A stretch of 64,000 nucleotides of DNA from Shinella zoogloeoides (GTDB lineage: Bacteria > Pseudomonadota > Alphaproteobacteria > Rhizobiales > Rhizobiaceae): positions 62,001 to 126,000 of the forward strand of contig NZ_QNUJ01000002.1 of the NCBI RefSeq assembly GCF_003574625.1, in the 5' to 3' direction. The notes under the pieces were generated by a model. It did not search any database and had not been told where the DNA came from. It was given only the letters and a program-made list of their open reading frames with translations. Shown piece by piece: positions 44,704-51,975 of this stretch. Each line of letters starts with the position of its first letter. Position 1 is the stretch's first letter. Made by a program: the position numbers and the translations under genes.

Positions 44704-45762
44704 ATGAACGCCGCTCCCGGGCCGAAGAGCGTCTTCTACTTCTACATCACGCCCGAATTCACCATGCTCGCCTTCACCACGGCGCTCGAAACGCTCCGTC
44801 TCGCCAATCAGGTCCTCGGCCGCGAGAAATACGCATGGCGGATCGTCTCGTCCGACGGCGGGCCTGTGCGGGCAAGTTGCGGTCTCCAGCTCGGCGTCGA
44901 CCTGTCGCTCGACGAAGCCAGGGGCCAGACGCGGGCCGCCGCCGCGCGAATGGTCGTCATATGCTCCGGCCAGAACGTCGAGCGATACGCCAGCCGGAGC
45001 CTTGCGAGCTGGCTGCGCGAATGCCGGAAGGCGCGCATCACGCTCGGCGCCGTCTGCACCGGCGCGCACCTGCTCGCCCAGGCCGGCCTGCTCGACAGGC
45101 GCCGATGCACGATCCACTGGGAAAACCTCGCCGCGTTCTCCGAGCGCTTTTCCGACGTCCAGCCGAGCGCCCAGATCCTTGCGGTCGATGACGGAATCTA
45201 CACCTGCGCCGGCGGCACCTCCTCGCTCGAAATGATGCTGGAGATCATCGGGCGCGAGGAAGGCAGGGGCACGGCGGCCGCGATCTGCCAGCTCGCCATC
45301 GTCGCCAGCCTCCGCGACGGTTCCGAACGGCAAAGGCTGCCCTACATGCTGCCCCTCGGCGTCGACAATCCGAACCTTCGAACGCTCGTCGGGATCATGG
45401 AGGAGAACATCGCCGATCCGATCGCGCTGAGCCTCGTCGCGATCAGGGCCGGGATTTCACGGCGGCAGATGGAGCGCTATTTCCGCGACACATTCGATTG
45501 CAGCCCGGGCAAATATTACATGCGCCTCAGGATCGAGCGCGCGCGCTCCCTTCTGCGGCAGACGACGATGCCGGTCGTCGAGATCGCCGTCGCCTGCGGC
45601 TTCGTTTCCGCTTCCCATTTCTCGAAGATGTACCGAAGTTTCGAAGGCATGTCGCCGCATGAGAGCCGGGCGCTCAGGAAGCAATGGCTGGAGCCGGCGC
45701 CCATCCCGCCGCCCTTGCCACCTGTGGGACAGGTCACGCCCCATTCCTCTCTCGCTGCCTGA
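44704..45762 (+). CDS. Second GlxA-type AraC regulator (GbdR-like)
   Basis: This 352-residue protein has a DJ-1-like sensor domain (FYFYITPEFTMLAFTTALETL, with the elbow AVCTGAHLLAQAG) and an AraC tail (IALSLVAIRAGISRRQMERYFRDTF). The opening resembles GbdR, the glycine-betaine activator. It is the last gene of the importer operon, 15 nt after the permease, with GAGGAAGAG before its ATG. The proline-rich end (PIPPPLPPVG) is unusual. Confidence 0.87.
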   Translation: MNAAPGPKSVFYFYITPEFTMLAFTTALETLRLANQVLGREKYAWRIVSSDGGPVRASCGLQLGVDLSLDEARGQTRAAAARMVVICSGQNVERYASRSLASWLRECRKARITLGAVCTGAHLLAQAGLLDRRRCTIHWENLAAFSERFSDVQPSAQILAVDDGIYTCAGGTSSLEMMLEIIGREEGRGTAAAICQLAIVASLRDGSERQRLPYMLPLGVDNPNLRTLVGIMEENIADPIALSLVAIRAGISRRQMERYFRDTFDCSPGKYYMRLRIERARSLLRQTTMPVVEIAVACGFVSASHFSKMYRSFEGMSPHESRALRKQWLEPAPIPPPLPPVGQVTPHSSLAA

Positions 45763-45857
45763 AAACCTATCCCGCTGATTGCGCGGGCGCCCACTGTTCG
45801 CCGACCGGTCGCACACCGCGATCTGGCCGGGGTCCGCCGCTCGGCCCGGAATCGAGC

Positions 45858-45900
45858 CATGTCCGGATTCCTCAAAATCATGTCCAGAATAGTCATGTCG
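45858..45900 (+). promoter_or_regulatory. Direct repeats upstream of the orphan binding protein
   Basis: CATGTCCGGAT (45858), CATGTCCAGAAT (45879) and CATGTCG (45894) repeat in the same orientation. The first two are 21 bp apart, exactly two helical turns. AraC-family activators bind such direct repeats, so the GbdR-like protein just upstream could act here on the gene at 46013. The rest of the 250-bp gap shows nothing clear. Confidence 0.45.
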
Positions 45901-46012
45901 CGCCCGGCAGACATGCGAGCCTTCAGTGCTGGCCCGGCGCTGAAACTGCCGCGGCGTCCCGGATGGAAAAGGGGCTGCCGACGCTGGGAGGCCAGCTTGG
46001 GAGGAGGAACCG

Positions 46013-47599
46013 ATGTCTGACGAATTGAAGTATCTGGCCAATCTGGTCGCCCGCGGAAAGATGGACCGCCGGTCGTTTCTGGGCCGCGCCGCAATGCTGG
46101 GCGCCTCGGCACTCGCCTCCGGTCTTCTGACCAGTGCCGCGCGCGCCGAGGGGCCGGTGAAGGGCGGCACGATGCGCGTCGGCCTTGGCGGCGGCCAGAC
46201 GACGGATACGCTCGATCCCGCTTTGGCGGCGAGCGAGGGCCCCAATACATTGATGGCGCAGTTCGGGGAGAAGCTGCTCGAAGTCGATGCCAAGGGCGAG
46301 ATCGTTCCGCGCCTGGCGACGGAATTCGGCTCCTCCAAGGACGCCAAGACCTGGACCTTCAAGATCCGCGAGGGCGTGACCTTCCACAACGGCAAGTCCG
46401 TGACCGCGAACGACGTCGTCGAGACGATGAAGCGCCATGCCGACAGCTCGAGCAATTCCGCCGCGCTCGGCCTGATGGCGGGCATCACGAAGATGACGGC
46501 TTCCGGCAACGAATTCATCGCGGAACTCGCCGATCCGAATGCCGACTTCCCCTATATCATGGCGGACTATCACCTTCTCATCCAGCCCGACGGCGGTCGC
46601 GCCAACCCGGCGGACGGCATCGCCGCCGGCCCCTACAAGGTCGTCAGCCAGCAGCCCGGCGTGCGTTACGTCTTCGAGAAATATGCCGACTACTGGGATG
46701 ACAGCCGTGGCCATGCCAACACGCTCGACGTGACGATCATCAACGACGACACCGCCCGCATCGCCGCCGTGCAGTCCGGGCAGGTTGACATGATCAACCG
46801 TGTCGCGCCGAAGGTGGCCGAACTCGTGGCGAACCTGAAGACCGTCGCGGTCAAGTCGGTTCCGAGCCGGGGTCATTATGTCCTCGTCATGCGCACGAAC
46901 GCCAAGCCCTTCGACAACAACGACCTGCGCCTCGCCCTGAAATACGCGATCGACCGCCAGTCCCTTCTCGACCGGGTGCTGCTCGGCCACGGCACGCTCG
47001 GCAACGACGTACCGATCAACAAGTTCTACCCGTTCTTCGCCGACGATCTTGAGCAGCGTGCCTATGATCCGGACAAGGCGAGCTTCCATTTCAAGAAGTC
47101 CGGCCACGAGGGCCCCGTCCTGATCGAGACCTCGGAAGTGGCGTTCCCCGGTGCGGTCGATGCGTGTCAGATCTTCCAGCAGAGTGCCGCCGCAGCGAAC
47201 ATTCCGCTGGAAATCAAGCGCATCCCCGGCGACGGCTACTGGTCGGACGTGTGGAACAAGCGGCCCTTCTGCGCCTCGTACTGGAACGGCCGGCCGACGC
47301 AGGACATGGTCTATTCCACGATCTACACGACGGGCGCCGCCTGGAACGAATCCGCCTTCTCGAACGAGGAGTTCGACAAGACCGTCGTCCTCGCCCGCGG
47401 CGAACTCGATGCCGGCAAGCGTGTCGATCTCTACCGCAAGCTCGCCCTCACGATCCGCGACGAGGGCGGTACCATCGTGCCGATGTTCAGCAACTTCATC
47501 GACGCCGTCGGCCAGAATGTCGGCGGGTGGACCGACGATCCGAACGCGCCGCTGATGAACGCGCTCGCGCCGGTCAAATGCTGGCTGACGAACGTATAA
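46013..47599 (+). CDS. Dipeptide/oligopeptide-type ABC substrate-binding protein (orphan)
   Basis: This 528-residue SBP_bac_5 protein has a twin-arginine leader (DRRSFLGRAAMLGASALASG) cleaved after ARA. The body has GGTMRVGLGG, LATEFGSSKDAKTWTFKIREGVTFHNGKSVTANDVVET and a typical C-terminus. Size and motifs match DppA/OppA. No matching permease or ATPase is in this window. It may dock to another permease, act as a sensor, or be expressed alone. It is followed by a hairpin and an SDR gene. Confidence 0.88.
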   Translation: MSDELKYLANLVARGKMDRRSFLGRAAMLGASALASGLLTSAARAEGPVKGGTMRVGLGGGQTTDTLDPALAASEGPNTLMAQFGEKLLEVDAKGEIVPRLATEFGSSKDAKTWTFKIREGVTFHNGKSVTANDVVETMKRHADSSSNSAALGLMAGITKMTASGNEFIAELADPNADFPYIMADYHLLIQPDGGRANPADGIAAGPYKVVSQQPGVRYVFEKYADYWDDSRGHANTLDVTIINDDTARIAAVQSGQVDMINRVAPKVAELVANLKTVAVKSVPSRGHYVLVMRTNAKPFDNNDLRLALKYAIDRQSLLDRVLLGHGTLGNDVPINKFYPFFADDLEQRAYDPDKASFHFKKSGHEGPVLIETSEVAFPGAVDACQIFQQSAAAANIPLEIKRIPGDGYWSDVWNKRPFCASYWNGRPTQDMVYSTIYTTGAAWNESAFSNEEFDKTVVLARGELDAGKRVDLYRKLALTIRDEGGTIVPMFSNFIDAVGQNVGGWTDDPNAPLMNALAPVKCWLTNV

Positions 47600-47611
47600 G
47601 ACGGCCCAAAG

Positions 47612-47637
47612 TGCGGGCGGCGGCGATGCCGCCCGCA
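47612..47637 (+). terminator. Hairpin after the orphan binding-protein gene
   Basis: A perfect 10-bp stem (47612-47621 with 47628-47637) with a 6-nt loop is followed by TCGTCCTCTTTC, a weak U-tract. It lies between the binding protein and the first SDR on the same strand. It could terminate partly. Confidence 0.55.
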
Positions 47638-47665
47638 TCGTCCTCTTTCTGGAGATAGCAGCAGA

Positions 47666-48436
47666 ATGTCCGCGCCTCTCACCGTCATGATTACCGCCGC
47701 CGCCTCGGGGATCGGCCGCACGGTCGCCGAAGCGTTCGCGGCCGCCGGCCACCGTGTCTTCGTTTCCGACGCCGATGCCGGGGCGGTCGAAACCATGTCG
47801 GCGGAAAATCCCGCCATCAGGGCAAGCCGGGTCGATGTCACCTCGCCGGAGGAAATCGAGGCCTGGTTTGCCACGGTGAAGGCCGAGGCAGGCGGCCTCG
47901 ACGTCCTCATCAACAATGCCGGCATTGCCGGCCCGACCGGGCGACTGGAAGACATCGCCATCGACGGCTGGTACAAATGTATCGACGTGTGCCTGAACAG
48001 CCAGTTCCTGACGAGCCGATGCGCGATCCCCCTCATGAAGGAGAAGCGCGGCGGCAGCATCATCAACCTGTCGTCCACCGCCGGCCTGTTCGGCTACGGA
48101 TTGCGGACGCCCTATGCAGCGGCGAAATGGGCGGTCATCGGCCTCACGAAGTCCATGGCCATTGAGCTCGGCGACTGGGACATCCGCGTCAACGCGATCT
48201 GCCCCGGCTCGGTCTCCGGCGACCGGATGGACCGCGTCATCGCCGCCGAGGCCAACCTGCGCTCGACGTCGCCGGACGAAATCCGGCGTGAATATACCAG
48301 CGGCCAATCCATCAAGCGCTTTACCGAACCGAAGGAGATCGCCGACCTCTGCCTGTTCCTCGCATCGCCGGCCGCCGGCATGATCAGCGGGCAGGCCATC
48401 GCGGTCGACGGACATACGGAAACGTATCACATCTAG
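47666..48436 (+). CDS. SDR-family dehydrogenase
   Basis: This 256-residue SDR has TAAASGIG (10-17, with Ala at the first glycine position), NNAG (83-86), S137, Y150 and K154. It belongs to the canonical classical type. Substrate unknown. It is the first of three SDR genes in the second betaine-type locus. Confidence 0.83.
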   Translation: MSAPLTVMITAAASGIGRTVAEAFAAAGHRVFVSDADAGAVETMSAENPAIRASRVDVTSPEEIEAWFATVKAEAGGLDVLINNAGIAGPTGRLEDIAIDGWYKCIDVCLNSQFLTSRCAIPLMKEKRGGSIINLSSTAGLFGYGLRTPYAAAKWAVIGLTKSMAIELGDWDIRVNAICPGSVSGDRMDRVIAAEANLRSTSPDEIRREYTSGQSIKRFTEPKEIADLCLFLASPAAGMISGQAIAVDGHTETYHI

Positions 48437-48484
48437 GACCAGCTTCCCAGGCGGCTTCTGTCCATCTGGACTTGCCACCCTTAT

Positions 48485-48503
48485 TGGTCTATTTCTCATA
48501 CCA
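48485..48503 (+). promoter_or_regulatory. TGGT-N11-ACCA site at the start of an SDR gene
   Basis: TGGT (48485-48488) and ACCA (48500-48503) form an inverted repeat with an 11-bp spacer. The last A is the A of the SDR start codon. The same TGGT-N11-ACCA pattern, perfected to 9-bp arms, lies upstream of the paralogue at 50120. FadR-type GntR proteins bind TGGTnnnACCA-like sites, although the spacing here is wider. Confidence 0.5.
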
Positions 48504-49267
48504 TGAAACGTCTCCTGAAGAAGTCGATCCTGATCACCGGCGGCGCGAAGGGTGCCGGGGCGGCGAGCGCGAAGCTGTTTGCCGAAGAGGGCGCGCGCGT
48601 GATGATCGCGGACCGGGATGCGGAAGCCGCCCGGCATCTGGTCGAGACGCTTTGCGCCCGCGGTCTCGACGTCGCCTTCGTGCATGCCGACGTGTCGCGC
48701 CCGGAGGAAGCGGAGATCGCCTATCAGGCGGCGAAGGACGCCTTCGGCCAGGTCGACGTCCTGTTCAACCATGCCGGCATCATCATCGTGAAACCGTTCC
48801 TCGAATGCACGCTGGAGGAATGGGACGAGCTGATGGACAACAATGCCAAGTCGGCCTTCCTGATGACGAGGCTCGTGCTTCCCGAAATGCTGGAGCGGGG
48901 CAAGGGCGTGCTGGTCTTCACCTCGACCACCGGCGTGCGCGCGGCGACCCATCTCGAGGCGCTCTATTGCGCCTCGAAATCCGCCATGCATCAACTTGCG
49001 CGGGCATTGGCCGTCGAGTATCGAGATCAGGGGATCCGGTCCAACCTGATCTGCCCGAGTTTCGTTCGCACCCAGCATGGTGAACATGAGATCGAACAGT
49101 TGCGCGGCTACGGGATTTTCGCGTCGGAAAACGACGTCAACGCCATGCAGGGCCGCATCTGCGAGCCCGAGGAGGTCGCGGAAGTCGCCCTGTTTCTCGC
49201 CTCGGATGCCTCGAGCTTCGTCAACGGGGCGGAAATCTTCGTCGACAATACATTCACAGCGGTGTGA
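48503..49267 (+). CDS. SDR-family dehydrogenase, paralogue of 50120
   Basis: This 254-residue SDR has TGGAKGAG (12-19), FNHAG (88-92) instead of NNAG, S141, Y155 and K159. It shares blocks with the gene at 50120, including AGxIIVKPxxE, AxAxEYRDxGIRxN and NAxQGRxCEPEEVA. The two arose by duplication. No ribosome site is visible before the ATG, and a predicted operator overlaps the start, so the mRNA may be leaderless or the start may lie elsewhere. Confidence 0.85.
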   Translation: MKRLLKKSILITGGAKGAGAASAKLFAEEGARVMIADRDAEAARHLVETLCARGLDVAFVHADVSRPEEAEIAYQAAKDAFGQVDVLFNHAGIIIVKPFLECTLEEWDELMDNNAKSAFLMTRLVLPEMLERGKGVLVFTSTTGVRAATHLEALYCASKSAMHQLARALAVEYRDQGIRSNLICPSFVRTQHGEHEIEQLRGYGIFASENDVNAMQGRICEPEEVAEVALFLASDASSFVNGAEIFVDNTFTAV

Positions 49268-49270
49268 CCC

Positions 49271-49975
49271 GTGCTCTGGGGCCTGAGACCTGTCGAGCCG
49301 CAGGCGGCGCACGGGCTCGCCGTCGATCTGCTGCGCCGGCAGATCCATTCAGGCCTCCTGCTGCCCGCCGAGCGGCTGCCGGCCGAGCGCCAGCTCTCCG
49401 ACAGGTTCGGCATCAGCCGCGTGACGCTGCGCGAAGCGTTGCGCGTGCTTGAAACCAACCAGTACATCACCGTGCGCCGCGGCGCCCAGGGCGGGGCCTT
49501 CGTCACCGATGAGGATCGCCTGACCCAGCTTGCGCGCCGACGGATGTCGCGCGCACCGGCCGCCGCCATGCGCGTGGTGGAATTCCTGACCGTCAACCAG
49601 CTCGCCGCCGCGCGCCTGGCCGCCGCCCGGCGCGGCATGGCCGACCTCAAGCGCCTGCGCCAGGCGACGGACATGATGCATGCCGCCGGGACCGCGCCAC
49701 AGCGCAAACAGGCCGAGGCGCTGTTCCTGCTCGCCCTTGGCGACGCCTCGCAGAACCCGCTGCTGGCCCGCGCCATCGAGGATGGCCTCGCCGAACTGTT
49801 TTTGCCCTTCGAAGGCGCATTGCCCGACAGCTCCGCCTCCGAGGCGGTGCGATCCTTCGAAGGCCTGTTGCACGCTCTGCAGGGCGAAGACGCCGAAGCG
49901 GCCGAAGCCGCAATGGCCGACCTGCACGGCATGCTCTGGGCCGCGATCCGCCGCATGACCCGGTCCGCGGCCTGA
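49271..49975 (+). CDS. FadR-type GntR regulator
   Basis: This 234-residue protein has a GntR winged helix at the N-terminus (LPAERQLSDRFGISRVTLREALRVLE, 36-61) and an FCD-like ligand domain after residue 90. The GTG start is 3 nt after the SDR stop. It probably controls the locus through the TGGT-N11-ACCA sites at 48485 and 50078. Confidence 0.85.
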   Translation: MLWGLRPVEPQAAHGLAVDLLRRQIHSGLLLPAERLPAERQLSDRFGISRVTLREALRVLETNQYITVRRGAQGGAFVTDEDRLTQLARRRMSRAPAAAMRVVEFLTVNQLAAARLAAARRGMADLKRLRQATDMMHAAGTAPQRKQAEALFLLALGDASQNPLLARAIEDGLAELFLPFEGALPDSSASEAVRSFEGLLHALQGEDAEAAEAAMADLHGMLWAAIRRMTRSAA

Positions 49976-50054
49976 GACATTCCGGCAGAACAGTGCGGCA
50001 AGCCGCTTTCCCGATTGGGAAAATCCTAAATTTCACGGCTGCCTAAATAGACGC

Positions 50055-50099
50055 TTGACAACTGCGCTCCGATTCATTGGTATTAAGTCCATACCAATG
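50055..50099 (+). promoter_or_regulatory. Promoter with inverted-repeat operator before SDR 50120
   Basis: TTGACA (50055-50060) and TGGTAT (50078-50083) are spaced 17 bp, a good sigma-70 promoter. The inverted repeat CATTGGTAT-N7-ATACCAATG (50075-50099) overlaps the -10. It includes TGGT-N11-ACCA, as at 48485. A GntR repressor bound here would block transcription of the importer operon. Confidence 0.65.
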
Positions 50100-50119
50100 A
50101 TCCATTCGGGAGGAACGCC

Positions 50120-50926
50120 ATGAACATCGCGTCGAAGGTCGTCGGACGAACGACCGCAACAGGGCGGCTCGAGGGGAGGACGGCGATCATCACCGGCGGC
50201 GCCAACGGAATGGGCCGCGCAGCGGCCCTGATGTTCGCGGAAGCCGGGGCGCGGGTGGCCATCTTCGACATCCAGGCCGCCGCCGGCGAAGAAGCCGCCG
50301 CCGAAATCGAGGCCGCGGGCGGCGAGGCGGTCTTCCTGAAAACCGACGTGACGGACACGGCGGCCGTGCGCGCCTCGTTCGCCGCCGTTACGGCCAAGTG
50401 GGGGCGCGTCGACACGCTGTTCAGCCATGCCGGCACGATCATCGTCAAACCGCTGCACGAAAGCACGGATGCGGATTACGACCGGTTGATGGACATCAAT
50501 GTCCGCTCGGCCTTCGTCGTCTGCCGCGAGGCCGTATCGCACATGCTGGAAAACGGCGGCGGCTCGATCGTCATCACCTCCTCGATCGGCGGGGAGAAGG
50601 GTTTTGCGCTGGAAAGCCTTTACTGCATGACCAAGGGCGCGGTTCTCCAGCTCGCCCGCTCCATTGCCATCGAATATCGCGACCGCGGCATTCGCGCCAA
50701 CGCCGTCTGCCCCGGCTTCGTCAAGACGGCGCATGGCCTGCGCGAGATCGTCGAGCTCGACGGCCTCGGCCAGAACTGGAACGAGGCCGATCTCAACGCC
50801 GTGCAGGGACGGCTCTGCGAGCCGGAAGAGGTGGCCGCCGCCGCCCTGTGGCTGGCCTCCGACGATGCCAGCTTCGTCAACGGGCAGGCGCTCTATGTCG
50901 ACAACGGCTGGTACGCCAAGGGCTGA
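50120..50926 (+). CDS. SDR-family dehydrogenase, paralogue of 48503
   Basis: This 268-residue SDR has TGGANGMG (25-32), FSHAG (101-105), S154/S155, Y168 and K172, with a 20-residue N-terminal extension. It starts the importer operon, behind GGGAGG. Its clear similarity to 48503 (YRDRGIRAN, NAVQGRLCEPEEVAAAALWLASDDASF) suggests related but not identical substrates, perhaps the two enantiomers or successive intermediates. Confidence 0.86.
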   Translation: MNIASKVVGRTTATGRLEGRTAIITGGANGMGRAAALMFAEAGARVAIFDIQAAAGEEAAAEIEAAGGEAVFLKTDVTDTAAVRASFAAVTAKWGRVDTLFSHAGTIIVKPLHESTDADYDRLMDINVRSAFVVCREAVSHMLENGGGSIVITSSIGGEKGFALESLYCMTKGAVLQLARSIAIEYRDRGIRANAVCPGFVKTAHGLREIVELDGLGQNWNEADLNAVQGRLCEPEEVAAAALWLASDDASFVNGQALYVDNGWYAKG

Positions 50927-50955
50927 ACATCACCATAAACAAGAGGGGTATGACC

Positions 50956-51912
50956 ATGAAACGACTGATAGCATCCGCAATGCTGGCGCTCAGCCTCGGG
51001 GCCGCGGCACCGGCCTCGGCCTTCGAGCCGGAATCCACCGATACGATCAAGCTGATGGTGGCCGACTGGTCCTCGATGCTGATCGACACCGAGATCCTCA
51101 ACATCATCCTGTCGACCTACGGCTACAGCGTGGAGACAGTCGTCGCCGACGACAGCGCCCGCTATCCCGGCTTCGAAACCGGCGACCTCACCATCGCGCT
51201 GGAAACCTGGCAGACGACGCAGGACAAGCCCTTCACCAAGTCGCTTGCGACCGGCAACGTTCTCGACATGGGCGAACTCGGCCCGCACGCCAAGGAAGAA
51301 TGGTGGTACCCCTCCTACATGGAGGAAAAGTGCCCCGGCCTGCCGGACTGGAAGGCGCTGAAGAACTGCGCCGAAGCCTTTTCCTCGCCGGAAACCGCAC
51401 CCAAGGGCCGCTATCTCGGCGCGCCCGTCAGCTGGGGCGGCTTCGACGAGGAGCGCGTGAAGGCGCTCGACCTGCCTTTCGAGGTCGTTCATGCCGGTAC
51501 GGAAGCGGCCATGTTCGCCGAACTCCAGTCCGCCTACGAGCGCAAGGCGCCGATCATCCTTTGGGTCTACCAGCCGCATTGGGTGCCGTCGGTCTTCTCC
51601 GGCTCCTTCGTCAAGTTCCCCCCGTATGAGGAAGCCTGCTACACGGATCCGTCCTGGGGCGAAAACAAGACGGCGACCCATGACTGCGGCAAGCCGGAAG
51701 GCTGGATCAAGAAGATGGCCTGGGCCGGCGGCGAGAAGGTCTGGCCCTGCGCCTATGATATCGTGCGCAAGTTCACCCTCGACGGCAAGGAACTCGGCGA
51801 TCTCGTCTACGAGGTCGATGTGAAGGGCCGCGCCGTCAACGAGGTCGCCATGGAATGGGCGAAGACCAACGAAGCCAAATGGCGCTCCTGGGCGGCCTGC
51901 GCTGAAAAATAA
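50956..51912 (+). CDS. Betaine-type ABC substrate-binding protein (OpuAC)
   Basis: This 318-residue protein has a signal peptide ending ASAFEP. The likely aromatic cage residues are in MVADWSSMLI, LETWQTTQ and VYQPHWVPSVF. It is distantly related to the binding protein at 40559 and has more cysteines (EKCPGLP, KNCAEAF, EACYTDP, HDCGKPE, PCAYD), probably forming disulfides. The ATG at 50956 is 7 nt after AGAGGGG. Confidence 0.9.
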   Translation: MKRLIASAMLALSLGAAAPASAFEPESTDTIKLMVADWSSMLIDTEILNIILSTYGYSVETVVADDSARYPGFETGDLTIALETWQTTQDKPFTKSLATGNVLDMGELGPHAKEEWWYPSYMEEKCPGLPDWKALKNCAEAFSSPETAPKGRYLGAPVSWGGFDEERVKALDLPFEVVHAGTEAAMFAELQSAYERKAPIILWVYQPHWVPSVFSGSFVKFPPYEEACYTDPSWGENKTATHDCGKPEGWIKKMAWAGGEKVWPCAYDIVRKFTLDGKELGDLVYEVDVKGRAVNEVAMEWAKTNEAKWRSWAACAEK

Positions 51913-51918
51913 CCGGAT

Positions 51919-51947
51919 GGCCGGGGCTGGCAGATCCGGCCCCGGCC
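51919..51947 (+). terminator. Intercistronic hairpin after the binding-protein gene
   Basis: GGCCGGGG (51919-51926) and CCCCGGCC (51940-51947) form a strong stem between binding protein and permease. It is the usual arrangement for making more binding protein than permease. There is no T-run. Confidence 0.5.
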
Positions 51948-51975
51948 AAAACGTCCACTCTGGGAGGAGCATGAC

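Noticed and set aside
45923-49348. A 1141-codon open frame on the minus strand across the orphan binding protein and two SDR genes
   Set aside because: It is antisense to three well-recognised proteins and its translation is rich in repeated Asp/Gly/Arg/His typical of reverse-frame GC-rich DNA.
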